A stretch of DNA of 64,000 nt from NCBI GenBank assembly GCA_047614505.1, contig JBLHGQ010000002.1:1-64000 (forward strand), written 5' to 3'. The translations under genes were made by a program, and so were the position numbers. The notes beneath the pieces were generated by a model. The model saw only the letters and a list, made by a program, of their open reading frames with translations. It was not told the origin of the DNA and ran no database searches. Below, piece after piece: positions 9,105 to 18,050 of the stretch. Origin of the DNA: JABDJL01 sp047614505. Its GTDB lineage: Bacteria; Pseudomonadota; Gammaproteobacteria; Xanthomonadales; SZUA-36. Each line of letters begins with the position of its first letter. The stretch's first letter is position 1.

Positions 9105-11051
9105 TTAAAATTCAAACCTACTGCGAATACCGGCATAGGCTGACCTTCCCGGTCTGGCAAAGCCCAGAACTTCCTCATAATCCTCATCGAGTAAATTATT
9201 CAGCCTGGCTACAAAATCCAGGTTCTCATTAACGCGCCATGAACCGGCAAGATTAACTTCTGTATATGAGGCCAAAACGACCTGCTCTGACAAGAAAGTA
9301 ATGGGTGAGAAGAAGAGATCCAACTGATCACCGTTGAAGTTGACATCAAGATTTATGGTGGCCCGTTGATTCATAAAAATATAGTTGGCATTCAAATTTG
9401 CCATGTTTTTTGGACGCCGCACTTCTCGAACAGGCATACCAAGAAAGTTAAATTCAGTGGCATCGGTGTATGAGTAATTCATCTTCAAGCTTAAGCCCGC
9501 ACCAATTACCGTCTCAAACCCGAGTTCGAATCCGCTACGCTCGCTGGGTGTGGCTTTATTATTTGCCGTAAAAAACCCGGAAGAAGGGTCGAATACAAAG
9601 CCGTCAATTTCGTCTTCCAGTTCACGATCAAAATAGACCAGCTGCAGTTCGGATCGATTATCAGCAAAGCTGAAATCAAACCCTAACTCCCAACCACTTG
9701 AGGACTCAGGCTTGAGGTTGGGGTTCCCTATGAATGAACCCTCGTAAAACCCAAATCTTTCAGTAAAAGTGGGCGCCTTGGATCCTGTTCCTACCGACCC
9801 CCGCAATCGCAGTGAATCAGTCAATTGACGACTGGCAGCAAGCTGCCAGGTCGTGGCATCATCAAAATCGCTGAAGTCATCAAGTCTGCCGCTGACGGAC
9901 CACGAAAACACTTCAGATGGTTTAGTAAAATATTCCACTGCATAACCCGAAACATCGAAAGATTGGTTCTGATTGGGATCACCAAAAAAAGAGTCCAGAC
10001 CGCGTTGCTGGTAATCCACATCTCGTTGATCCAGTGCAAAGCTTAACCGGTGCCTGCCGGACCGGTCATTACCGATATTGACGCTGGCCCTGGCCCTGAA
10101 TTCCAAAGTCTCAGCTGCCGTGCCACTGGTCCAGACACCATCGGCAAAATTTTGATTGTCAGTATCAATATGATTTACCGAGATGCTTCCGGACCACATA
10201 CCGCCATCAGGCTGAACCTTTATTTCACTACGCCAATAAGTCCGGCTCGCATCGGTTTGCCTGTCGGCGTCAACCGGCAATCCTGTAACAAAAAAATCAA
10301 AATCATCGAAATCACTTTCAGACTCTACATGACGGCCCAACAAGTTGATTGTTACGACCTCGCTCGCCTGAATTTCCACTCCGGCATTGATGCTGGTATT
10401 TTCAGAACCATCACGCTCTGTGCCCACTCTGGAAATATTTGTACCGTCGGTCTGCAAACGTGAAGCCCCTGCCCAGATCCGGTAACCCTCAGAACCGTAG
10501 CTACCATTTACATCAACAAAGCGAGTGTCAAAAGAACCTGTTTCCAGGTCAACGGCCAGCATTTGTTCATCAGTTGATTTCTTTTGAATAATGTTAACCA
10601 CCGCAGATAACGCACCGGTTCCCCAGGTCGCACTCTGTGGTCCCCGTAAAATTTCAATGCGTTCAACATTTGATGTCAATGCATACTGAAACTGAAACTC
10701 ATCTGCCGAAGCGGGGTCGTTGACAACAATACCATCCACCAGGACAAGAATATGATTAGCTTCGGAGCCGCGCACTCGAACCTGTGTCTGTGTGCCCGGG
10801 CCGCCAGACTGACTCACCGCAAACCCGGGAACGGTTCGAAGCAGGTCTGACAAATACTTCACTTGTCTTTGCTCAATTTCAGCACGGTCAATAATGGTTA
10901 TCGAGCCGGCAACATCATTTTCTGCAAGCGGCTCAAGAGACGCAGTAACAACCAGTTTTTCTAGCTCGAGGGGAATCTCCTCTGCCAAGGAACTGGCTGG
11001 AGCATTCAACAAAAGGGTAGCAACAAAAGTTAAACCAATAACAGCTTTCAT
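9105..11051 (-). CDS. btuB: TonB-dependent cobalamin receptor (BtuB-like)
   Basis: Outer membrane receptor for cobalamin or a corrinoid. From ATG 11051 (648 residues) it has a signal peptide (MKAVIGLTFVATLLLNAPASSLAE), a TonB box region (LEKLVVTASL), a plug with VRVRGSEANHILVLVDGIVVND and ERIEILRGPQSATWGTGALSAVVNII, and a barrel ending in a C-terminal phenylalanine. The start is set by GGAGA six bases upstream; the frame continues to ATG 11174, but that extension lies in the leader and lacks signal-peptide character. A cobalamin riboswitch in the leader fixes the substrate class. It converges with fadE. Confidence 0.92.
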   Translation of the reverse strand: MKAVIGLTFVATLLLNAPASSLAEEIPLELEKLVVTASLEPLAENDVAGSITIIDRAEIEQRQVKYLSDLLRTVPGFAVSQSGGPGTQTQVRVRGSEANHILVLVDGIVVNDPASADEFQFQYALTSNVERIEILRGPQSATWGTGALSAVVNIIQKKSTDEQMLAVDLETGSFDTRFVDVNGSYGSEGYRIWAGASRLQTDGTNISRVGTERDGSENTSINAGVEIQASEVVTINLLGRHVESESDFDDFDFFVTGLPVDADRQTDASRTYWRSEIKVQPDGGMWSGSISVNHIDTDNQNFADGVWTSGTAAETLEFRARASVNIGNDRSGRHRLSFALDQRDVDYQQRGLDSFFGDPNQNQSFDVSGYAVEYFTKPSEVFSWSVSGRLDDFSDFDDATTWQLAASRQLTDSLRLRGSVGTGSKAPTFTERFGFYEGSFIGNPNLKPESSSGWELGFDFSFADNRSELQLVYFDRELEDEIDGFVFDPSSGFFTANNKATPSERSGFELGFETVIGAGLSLKMNYSYTDATEFNFLGMPVREVRRPKNMANLNANYIFMNQRATINLDVNFNGDQLDLFFSPITFLSEQVVLASYTEVNLAGSWRVNENLDFVARLNNLLDEDYEEVLGFARPGRSAYAGIRSRFEF

Positions 11052-11204
11052 GACTTTCTCCACGGCGTTCTCACCCGAACGCGTTGGGAGCAATGTTGGC
11101 TGAAATGGATGGCTTTGCCTTTCCGAAGAGGGATTTGCAGAGATCCTGAGGTTTTTTTGACCGAAAAATCTCACAAGCCCTCGCCCGCCGCGATTGCATA
11201 AAGT

Positions 11205-11402
11205 GAAACACTGCTGGCCGGTCTCCGGACTTGCAAAGAGCGATTACATCGCTGGTGTCTGGTCGCCTTCCCATGCCGTGGCACAGTGGCTGCATTGACC
11301 TGACCTTCGCTTACCGTTGCGGGGGCAGTGACGGAATTGCATTAAGCGCACCGTCTTCCCGTTTAATCCCCTGACCGAGCGGTCATAGGGACACCTGCAG
11401 AC
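11205..11402 (-). promoter_or_regulatory. Cobalamin (AdoCbl) riboswitch
   Basis: Read on the minus strand from about 11400, the leader shows the conserved cobalamin aptamer elements in order: CAGGTG; GGGAAGACGGTGC; TCCGTCACTGCCCCCGCAACGGTAAGC; the B12 box GCCACTG; GGGAAGGCG; and the closing part GTCCGGAGACCGGCC near 11216-11234. The expected result is repression of btuB when cobalamin is bound. About 150 bases separate the aptamer from the btuB start, room for an expression platform. The boundaries are estimates. Confidence 0.93.
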
Positions 11403-11449
11403 TCGGGGCGAGCATGCAACATTGACTGGAATGAGTCAAGCATCACAAC

Positions 11450-12529
11450 ATGAAGTTCGTAAGCTCCCTCTTGATTCGGCAGAATAGCCACATGACTTAC
11501 CACATCAGATTCTTTCTATGTTTTTCTTTCATGATTTGCAGTGCCTGCTCACAGCACGCCGAGCAACGAGCGGAATTCTTTGTGTTTGGAACGCTGGTAG
11601 AAGTAGTGATACGGGATGCCGACCAGGAATCCACTGCAAGGGCATTCAGCGAACTGCAACAGCGCTTTCAACTAATGCACAGGGATTGGCATGCCTGGGA
11701 AGCGGGCACCCTCACTGAGATCAATACAGCGTTTGCAACAGGCCAAAAAATTGAGGTAAGTGACGATATCCGGCATTTGATTTTGCGTTCGCAGGAACTC
11801 GAGTTTCTCAGTAAAGGAAATTTCAATGCAACTCTCGGAGGGCTGATTGAATTGTGGGGCTTTCATACCTCTATTTTTCCGGTGACCAGCCCCCCACCTG
11901 AAACAGCAGCAATCCAAAGATTGTTGGATGCTGCGCCTTCGGCTGCCGATATCGTTTTCTCCGGTGAGATGGCCTCCAGCACCAACCCTTTGGTGCAGTT
12001 AGACTTTGGTGCAATCGCAAAAGGGTATGCGGTAGATATCGCAATTGGAATCCTGGCGCGGCACGGAATCACGAATGCCCTGGTTAATGCAGGGGGTGAT
12101 TTAAGAGCAACTGGCGGCACCTTGAACGAACCATGGAAAGTTGGCATCCGAAAACCAGGCGGTGGTGTGATTGGCGGAATTGAAATTATTGGGGATGAGG
12201 CTGTCTTTACATCCGGAGTTGACCAAAGATATCTGGAACAATCTGAACTGCGCTACCCGCATATTCTCGACCCACATACCGGTCAAGCCGTTCAAGGAGT
12301 GGCCTCCGTTACGGTTATTGCAGATTTAGGCATTTTTGCCGATGCTGCAGCTACGGCAATGATCGTTGCAGGCAGAGAAGGGTGGCAGGAACTGACCGCG
12401 GATATGGGCTTAACAGAAGTACTGCTGATTGATGATCAGGGCGAAATATTCATGACTCCTGAAATGAGAGACCGCCTTAAACTTGAGCCTGGCGTTGAGC
12501 CAAGAACTCACGTGGTGGGCCGGGACTAG
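11450..12529 (+). CDS. apbE: FAD:protein FMN transferase, ApbE family lipoprotein
   Basis: Transfers FMN from FAD to a threonine of a target flavoprotein such as an Rnf or Nqr subunit. The sequence shows FFVFGTLVEVVIRD, a middle region with LGGLIELWGF, LDFGAIAKGYAVDIA, NAGGDLRATG and WKVGIRKPGG, and a late FTSGVDQRY and HILDPHTGQAV: the ApbE core. The N-terminus has a lipobox-like FMICSAC, so it is probably an outer or inner membrane lipoprotein. Two starts are possible, ATG 11450 and ATG 11492 (MTYHIRFFLCFSF); neither has a strong ribosome site. Divergent from the btuB leader. Confidence 0.92.
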   Translation: MKFVSSLLIRQNSHMTYHIRFFLCFSFMICSACSQHAEQRAEFFVFGTLVEVVIRDADQESTARAFSELQQRFQLMHRDWHAWEAGTLTEINTAFATGQKIEVSDDIRHLILRSQELEFLSKGNFNATLGGLIELWGFHTSIFPVTSPPPETAAIQRLLDAAPSAADIVFSGEMASSTNPLVQLDFGAIAKGYAVDIAIGILARHGITNALVNAGGDLRATGGTLNEPWKVGIRKPGGGVIGGIEIIGDEAVFTSGVDQRYLEQSELRYPHILDPHTGQAVQGVASVTVIADLGIFADAAATAMIVAGREGWQELTADMGLTEVLLIDDQGEIFMTPEMRDRLKLEPGVEPRTHVVGRD

Positions 12530-12567
12530 TGTCCCAACACTCAGTCCACCTTGGTAAAATATTGGAG

Positions 12568-13119
12568 CTAAAACATGCCTGTTTCGAGTTTTGCAACGTC
12601 AGACATCATATGGTGGTTCCAGGGGGGATCAAAGGTAAGCTCTACATCTACTTTGGCTATGGTTGGAATCAACATGATCTTCGAACGTACATCCTCAACC
12701 AGGATGTCCCCCATTCCACAACCCGGCGCAGTTAAGGTCATTGTTACATCAACACTGAATTGACCGCCCTCATCAGCTTGTAATTCACAGGAATAAATCA
12801 GGCCAAGCTCAACTATATTAACCGGAATTTCAGGGTCATACACAGTCCTGGCCTGAGCCCAAACCAATTTTTCGATATCATCGATGGTGGCGTCTTCGGG
12901 AAGACTTGGTGGCAAAACCGGCTCTTTGCCAATCGCATCAGCATCAATACCGGCCACTCTAAAAAGATTGCCATCCACAAACACGGTAAAACTACCGCCA
13001 AGTGACTGAGTGATGTAACCGACCGTTCCTACAGGCAAGGTCACTTCATCGCCAGAAGGGATCATAACGACCTGGCAATCACGTTCAAACTGGCATGGCT
13101 GACTTGTTTGGCTGAACAT
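12568..13119 (-). CDS. sufT: SufT-like iron-sulfur protein (DUF59/MIP18 domain)
   Basis: The 183-residue protein has an N-terminal beta-rich segment of about 75 residues (VMIPSGDEVTLPVGTVGYITQSLGGSFTV) and a C-terminal MIP18/DUF59 domain (VYDPEIPVNIVELGLIY, MTLTAPGCGMGDILVEDV, VELTFDPPWNHHMMSD). This two-part layout is that of the SufT family, which helps maturation of Fe-S proteins. The usual suf neighbours (sufBCDSE) are not in this window. It is convergent with apbE and divergent from the FecA-like receptor, with a Fur-like site about 20 bases upstream of its ATG. Confidence 0.88.
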   Translation of the reverse strand: MFSQTSQPCQFERDCQVVMIPSGDEVTLPVGTVGYITQSLGGSFTVFVDGNLFRVAGIDADAIGKEPVLPPSLPEDATIDDIEKLVWAQARTVYDPEIPVNIVELGLIYSCELQADEGGQFSVDVTMTLTAPGCGMGDILVEDVRSKIMLIPTIAKVDVELTFDPPWNHHMMSDVAKLETGMF

Positions 13120-13140
13120 TTTATCGATTCAACTTTTCAT

Positions 13141-13155
13141 TGCGAATGATTCGGA
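13141..13155. promoter_or_regulatory. Weak Fur-box-like site upstream of sufT
   Basis: TGCGAATGATTCGGA matches the 15-base consensus TGATAATGATTATCA at ten positions by hand. It lies 22 bases in front of the sufT start codon. The match is modest and could be chance. Confidence 0.35.
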
Positions 13156-13257
13156 GTATTTCTTAAATGCGGGCCTGTTCGGACAATTCAAGACAAGCGC
13201 CTCCATAAGTTCATTATGCCACTCACATCCCCTGATGATCTAAGTCATATTTCTAAA

Positions 13258-13272
13258 TGAGAATGATTGTTA
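13258..13272. promoter_or_regulatory. Fur-box-like site upstream of the FecA-like receptor
   Basis: TGAGAATGATTGTTA matches TGATAATGATTATCA at 12 of 15 positions. It overlaps the first ATG (13257) of the open frame, which argues that translation starts further down. Position and sequence suit iron repression of the receptor. Confidence 0.65.
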
Positions 13273-13307
13273 TTTGTATTAACTACGATTATTATGTACA
13301 TCTCAAA

Positions 13308-13322
13308 CGAGAATGGTTCTCA
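13308..13322. promoter_or_regulatory. Second Fur-box-like site upstream of the FecA-like receptor
   Basis: CGAGAATGGTTCTCA matches the Fur consensus at 11 of 15 positions and contains a perfect inverted repeat GAGAA-TGG-TTCTC. It lies about 50 bases after the first site and 31 bases before the GTG start, a tandem arrangement common at iron-regulated receptors. Confidence 0.6.
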
Positions 13323-13352
13323 TCAGCAAGAAATGTGAAAAGGAATACTTTT

Positions 13353-15635
13353 GTGCCGGGATTTTTTTCTAAACTTAGCGTGGTGATTTTGCTCGTCAAC
13401 CCCCTCAGCGGTGTGACCGATTGTGAGCAAAGCGGGGACAGAGCCAAAACTGACAGCAGCCTGGCCTGTCGCCCGCTGGAAAATGTCACGATCCTTGGCA
13501 TTGCTCAGGATAGAAGCAAAATTGCCGGCGCTGCTACATTGATTGGTGCATCGGAACTGGAAGCTTTCGCAACTGTAGATGTAAGCCGTGCTCTACGCCG
13601 TGTACCCGGCACTTCCTTGCAGGCCGAAGATGGTTATGGCCTGCGACCCAATATCAGCATTCGGGGTACACCGAGTGAACGATCAAGCCGAATCACTCTA
13701 CTTGAAGATAATGTTTTGATTGCCCCGGCCCCTTATGCGGCGCCCGCGGCATATTACTTTCCCAGCTTCGGACGAATCAATGCAGTTGAGGTATTGAAAG
13801 GGCCGGCAGCTATTTCCCAGGGCCCCTACACTATCGGTGGCGCATTAAACCTGCTATCAACCCCGATACCTGATCGATTGAGTGGCCAGGTCAGAATGGA
13901 GGGAGGATCTGACAGTTCATGGCGAACTCATGCCTGGTATGGTGATAGCGACAGCCGATTTGCATGGATGGTCGAAACCCAGCTTTGGAAGTCGGATGGC
14001 TATCAGGATATTGACCGATCAAAAGCCAACACCGGACTCGATAAATCCGACTACCTTGCAAAATTTCGAATTTCCTCAGACCCCGCATCGAATGTTTATC
14101 AGTTCCTGGACATCAAACTTCAAAGCTCCAGCGAGGACTCTGGACAGAGCTATCTCGGACTTAGTGACGAAGATTTCAGGGAAAATCCTATCAGACGTTA
14201 TGGGCTCTCGGCGCTGGATAATTTACACAATACCCATGACCAGATTGTTCTAAGTTGGCATATCGAACCATTTGACGGTCTCGATTTTTTCGTAACCGCC
14301 TACAACAACAACACTGCACGGGCCTGGTATAAGACCGAGGGTATTGATTTCAGCGGCAGCGAAAACAGCAGCGAATTTAATCGGACCAGCTGGTCATCAG
14401 TGATCAACGCCATCAATAGCACCTCGATCATTGACGGACTATCGAGCGAGGCCTTGCAGGCAATTCTGGATGGCGCCGACACTCTGCCAGGATCAATTCA
14501 AATCCGCAACAATGCGCGCGAATACTACTCTAGAGGCGTTCAGGCTGGCGGAAATAGGCGATTTGATTCCGGAGAAACGACGCACAATTTAAAATTTGGC
14601 ATCAGGCTACATCGTGATCAGGAAGACCGGATGCAACGCAATGACAGCTATCAGCAGCAGGGTGGCTCACTTCTATTAAGCGACACTGGCAAACAGGGCA
14701 ATGCAGGCAATCGTATTCAGGAAGCGCAAGCGTGGTCATTTTTTGTCCAGGACCGGATTGAGATTGGACAGTGGACCATTACGCCGGGCTTGCGTTACGA
14801 AAATATCGAGCAGAAACGGATCGATTTTGGTGCAAACCCGGCTAATCCTTCAGGAAGGGCAGCAACGGATGTTAAGTCCCAACGGCAAAACAGCGAAGAT
14901 TTCTGGTTGCCTGGAGTTGGTGTTTTGTTTGATATCAATGATCAGTGGTCATTGATCGCAGGCGTTCATAAAGGTTTCAGTGCACCCGGAGATAAACAGG
15001 GCGTTGAAGCTGAGGAAAGCATCAACTATGAGGCCGGATTCAGGTATCAATCCGGGGGTCTGAATATTGAAGCGATTGCATTCTTTCAGGACTATCGGAA
15101 CCTGCAGGGAATTTGTACTGCCTCAAGTGGAACGGGATGTGAAATTGGGGATGTATTCAATGGTCAGGCAGTGTCGATTCCCGGACTGGAATTCACGCTT
15201 ACACATGAGCTCGCCCCTGAAAAATCGTTCTCGATGCCCCTGCAGATTACTTACACCTGGATGGATGCGCAATTTGACAGCGATATAAGCGATTCTGAGT
15301 TCTTTGGTGATGTTGTTGCAGGCGACCCGGTGCCATACATCCCCGACCAACAACTGTTTGTGTCATTGGGGCTGGAGCTTGGGCTCTGGGCAGCATATTT
15401 AAGTGGGAGTTACGTGGATTCAGTATGTACGATAGCCAGTTGTGGCGCGTTCCAAAAAACTGACTCAAGCACGATATTTGACCTTGGCGTTCATTACCAA
15501 CTGAACAGCCGTCTGGAGCTTTTCACAGTAGTGGAGAATCTAAGCGCCCAATTAGATATCGCCGGCCGTCAGCCCTATGGTGCCCGGCCGGGCAAAGACA
15601 GAAGTTGGCTGCTGGGCGCCCGTCTCGATTTTTAA
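13353..15635 (+). CDS. TonB-dependent receptor, FecA-like (ferric citrate type)
   Basis: Outer membrane iron-complex receptor, about 760 residues from GTG 13353. AAAGGA stands eight bases before this GTG, and the product begins with a hydrophobic export signal (PGFFSKLSVVILLVNPL). ATG 13257 of the same frame lies within a Fur-like site and is unlikely to be used. The plug shows RRVPGTSLQAEDGYGLRPNISIRGTP, RITLLEDNVLIAPAPYAAPAAYYFPSF and AVEVLKGPAAISQGPYTIGGALNL, closely resembling the FecA group that takes up ferric dicitrate. The barrel ends in LGARLDF. No fecIR or fecBCDE genes adjoin it. The citrate specificity is inferred from the family. Confidence 0.9.
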   Translation: MPGFFSKLSVVILLVNPLSGVTDCEQSGDRAKTDSSLACRPLENVTILGIAQDRSKIAGAATLIGASELEAFATVDVSRALRRVPGTSLQAEDGYGLRPNISIRGTPSERSSRITLLEDNVLIAPAPYAAPAAYYFPSFGRINAVEVLKGPAAISQGPYTIGGALNLLSTPIPDRLSGQVRMEGGSDSSWRTHAWYGDSDSRFAWMVETQLWKSDGYQDIDRSKANTGLDKSDYLAKFRISSDPASNVYQFLDIKLQSSSEDSGQSYLGLSDEDFRENPIRRYGLSALDNLHNTHDQIVLSWHIEPFDGLDFFVTAYNNNTARAWYKTEGIDFSGSENSSEFNRTSWSSVINAINSTSIIDGLSSEALQAILDGADTLPGSIQIRNNAREYYSRGVQAGGNRRFDSGETTHNLKFGIRLHRDQEDRMQRNDSYQQQGGSLLLSDTGKQGNAGNRIQEAQAWSFFVQDRIEIGQWTITPGLRYENIEQKRIDFGANPANPSGRAATDVKSQRQNSEDFWLPGVGVLFDINDQWSLIAGVHKGFSAPGDKQGVEAEESINYEAGFRYQSGGLNIEAIAFFQDYRNLQGICTASSGTGCEIGDVFNGQAVSIPGLEFTLTHELAPEKSFSMPLQITYTWMDAQFDSDISDSEFFGDVVAGDPVPYIPDQQLFVSLGLELGLWAAYLSGSYVDSVCTIASCGAFQKTDSSTIFDLGVHYQLNSRLELFTVVENLSAQLDIAGRQPYGARPGKDRSWLLGARLDF

Positions 15636-15761
15636 TCTCCAAAGGTCAACTTCCAGCCACAAGCAAACCTTGAACTTATGCTTTTATTCAGCCCTTTTGT
15701 TTGATTCGGCCAATTGGATATCAGTTTTTGGTTACAATTTTAGAGGTTGGCAGGAGCCTCA

Positions 15762-16060
15762 ATGCTTGTAGGCAGTTCACTAATATTTGTGCATAACCCC
15801 AGAACTGGAGGAAATTCCGTACGGGATTACCTGCGTCATGCTGTGCCTGACAACTATTTTCCTGAGGCAGATACTGCCATGCCTGACAAAGACAAAATGT
15901 GGTTTGTCCACCAGGGACTGGCTATTACACACCAATACGCCCAGAGGCTCGGTCTTGACCCATTTGTTATTCCAACCCTGGTATGCATTAAGAAACAAAT
16001 ACCAACTCTGCGCTTGTGCATGCTGGGATGATATTATTGCGTCACTCAATTACACACTCA
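15762..16060 (+). pseudogene. Sulfotransferase remnant, frameshifted and truncated
   Basis: From ATG 15762, with CAGGAG five bases upstream, the frame encodes a sulfotransferase start: LIFVHNPRTGGNSVRDYL resembles the PAPS-binding loop. It continues to about 15985 (PFVIPTLVCI) and then runs into a nonsense tail and a stop at 16029-16031. Removing one base near 15990 restores VCI-RNKYQLCACACWDD, which fits the second PAPS motif (RNP-like). The restored frame then leaves sulfotransferase-like sequence within about 25 codons and abuts the CRTAC1 gene. Full enzymes are usually 200 residues or more, so this is a decayed 5-prime fragment. A sequencing error could explain the frameshift but not the truncation. 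Confidence 0.7.
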
Positions 16061-16072
16061 CGGGCGCTTCAA

Positions 16073-18037
16073 ATGATGCGAGCCAGAAAATCATTTTCTA
16101 TTGCAGCGGGATTTACCATGGCTGCAGCGACGGTTTTCACCACTATCAACGCTGCGGAGCCGCTGGAAATTCTGCCCTTTCCTCCCGGAATGGGCAATCC
16201 GGTCTGGCTGGCTGAACGTCAAGCAGCACAAATCGCCACCAGGGGTGATTTCAAGTCATTCGTGGACTTTGGTTTTAAAGACCTGCGACCTGAAAGTGGC
16301 ATCACATTCAAACACCGCATCGTCTCGGACGCAGGTGAAACATACAAGGCGGTCCATTACGATCATGGTAACGGCGTGTCAGTTGCCGATGTGGATGGCG
16401 ACGGACATTATGATATCTACTTCACCAACCAGGTTGGCGCCAACGAACTGTGGCGTAACATGGGCAACGGCAAGTTTGAAAACATCACCGATACGGCAGG
16501 GGTTGCGGTGGCAGATCGAATCAGCGTCACATCCTCATTCGCCGACATTGACAATGACGGCGATCAGGATCTTTATGTGACCTCGATGCGCAAGGGCAAC
16601 CTGTTGTTTGAGAACGACGGCAAGGGGCATTTCAGTGACATCACTGCCCAGTCCGGACTGGGTCACGTGGGTCATTCCTCGGGCGCTTCGTTTTTTGACT
16701 TCAACCGCGACGGTCTGTTGGACCTGTACCTCAGCAACGTGGGCCAATACACCAGTGAACTGCTGCAAAGGCAGACCTACGAGGGCGTGGATTACAGTTA
16801 CCACGTGGGCTACACAGATGCCTTCGCGAGTCATAATATTCCATCCCGTACCGAACACAGCCTGTTGTTCCAAAATCTGGGCGGCAAGCAGTTCAAAAAC
16901 GTCACTAGCTCCATGTACCTGGTGGATTCAGGATGGTCGGGTGACTCACACATCGTTGATATCAACGATGACGGCTGGCCCGACATTTACGAAATCAACA
17001 TGCAGGGCCACGACAAGTATTATGAAAACAACAAGGGTGAATCTTTCATAGCAAAAAGCCGTGCTGTTTTCCCGAAGACCTCCTGGGGTGCGATGGGTAT
17101 CGCAGTGTTTGACTGGAATAACGACGGCCGTATGGATATTTACATCACGGACATGCATTCCGATATGAGCGCCAAGGCGGCGCCGGATCAGGAAAAGGAA
17201 AAATCAAATATCACCTGGCCCGAAGAGCACCTGCAAAGCGGCGGAATGAGTATTTACGGCAACACATTTTTTGAGAAGCAGGCCGATGGCAGTTTTAAAG
17301 AAATATCGGATAGCATCGGCGCCGAAAATTATTGGCCCTGGGGCCTGAGCGCAGCAGACCTGAATGCGGACGGATTCACTGACGTGTTTATCGCTTCAAG
17401 CATGAATTACCCTTTCCGTTATGGCGTAAATTCAGTTCTGATCAATGAGCAGGGTGAACGTTTCCGGGATGCGGAATTCATTCTGGGCGTTGAGCCGCGC
17501 CGTGACGACGCCGTCATGCGGCCCTGGTTCGCACGTGATTGCACCGGAATCGACGAGGAAACCCGCAAGAATATGAGCATCATGCTCAAGCAGCGGGAAT
17601 GTATCAAAAATGAGGGCAACTTCATGGTACATGGTGCCCTGGGTAGCCGTTCTTCGGTGGTCTTCGATTTCGACAACGACGGTGATCTGGACATCATTAC
17701 CAATGATTTCAATTCCTCTCCGCTGGTGCTGGTGAGTAATCTGTCGGAGCAACTGGACTCATTGAGTTACCTGAAGGTTCGCTTGCAGGGCACGGTCTCC
17801 AATCGCAGCGGACTCGGCTCGCGGGTGATTGTAAGGGCAGGCGGACGGCAGTATGTTCAGGTGCTCGACGGCAAATCCGGTTACCTGTCTCAGAGTCTGA
17901 AACCTCTGTATTTCGGCTTGAACGGGGCGGATAGCGTGGATGCCGTAGAAGTGCACTGGCCGTCAGGTCAAGTCCAGAACATTAAAAAAGACATCCCACG
18001 AAACGGCCTATTGGACATCACAGAACCCACGCAGTGA
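16073..18037 (+). CDS. CRTAC1-type protein with VCBS/FG-GAP repeats and ASPIC/UnbV domain
   Basis: Exported protein of about 650 residues. The frame is open from 16016, but ATG 16073 or 16076 gives a proper signal peptide (RARKSFSIAAGFTMAAATVFTTINAAE). Seven calcium-binding Asp loops are visible: ADVDGDGHYDIY, ADIDNDGDQDLY, FDFNRDGLLDLY, VDINDDGWPDIY, FDWNNDGRMDIY, ADLNADGFTDVF and FDFDNDGDLDII, the repeat unit of integrin-like beta propellers. The C-terminal 80 residues (LKVRLQGTVSNRSGLGSRVIV, VHWPSGQVQ) form an ASPIC/UnbV domain. Function is unknown; such proteins are extracellular or surface-bound. It converges on the halogenase pair with 13 bases between stops. Confidence 0.9.
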   Translation: MMRARKSFSIAAGFTMAAATVFTTINAAEPLEILPFPPGMGNPVWLAERQAAQIATRGDFKSFVDFGFKDLRPESGITFKHRIVSDAGETYKAVHYDHGNGVSVADVDGDGHYDIYFTNQVGANELWRNMGNGKFENITDTAGVAVADRISVTSSFADIDNDGDQDLYVTSMRKGNLLFENDGKGHFSDITAQSGLGHVGHSSGASFFDFNRDGLLDLYLSNVGQYTSELLQRQTYEGVDYSYHVGYTDAFASHNIPSRTEHSLLFQNLGGKQFKNVTSSMYLVDSGWSGDSHIVDINDDGWPDIYEINMQGHDKYYENNKGESFIAKSRAVFPKTSWGAMGIAVFDWNNDGRMDIYITDMHSDMSAKAAPDQEKEKSNITWPEEHLQSGGMSIYGNTFFEKQADGSFKEISDSIGAENYWPWGLSAADLNADGFTDVFIASSMNYPFRYGVNSVLINEQGERFRDAEFILGVEPRRDDAVMRPWFARDCTGIDEETRKNMSIMLKQRECIKNEGNFMVHGALGSRSSVVFDFDNDGDLDIITNDFNSSPLVLVSNLSEQLDSLSYLKVRLQGTVSNRSGLGSRVIVRAGGRQYVQVLDGKSGYLSQSLKPLYFGLNGADSVDAVEVHWPSGQVQNIKKDIPRNGLLDITEPTQ

Positions 18038-18050
18038 AATAACAGTCGCT

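Noticed and set aside
15747..16031. Intact 94-residue sulfotransferase-like protein
   Set aside because: Too short for the family, and the second PAPS motif is found only after a one-base frame change, so it was called a pseudogene.
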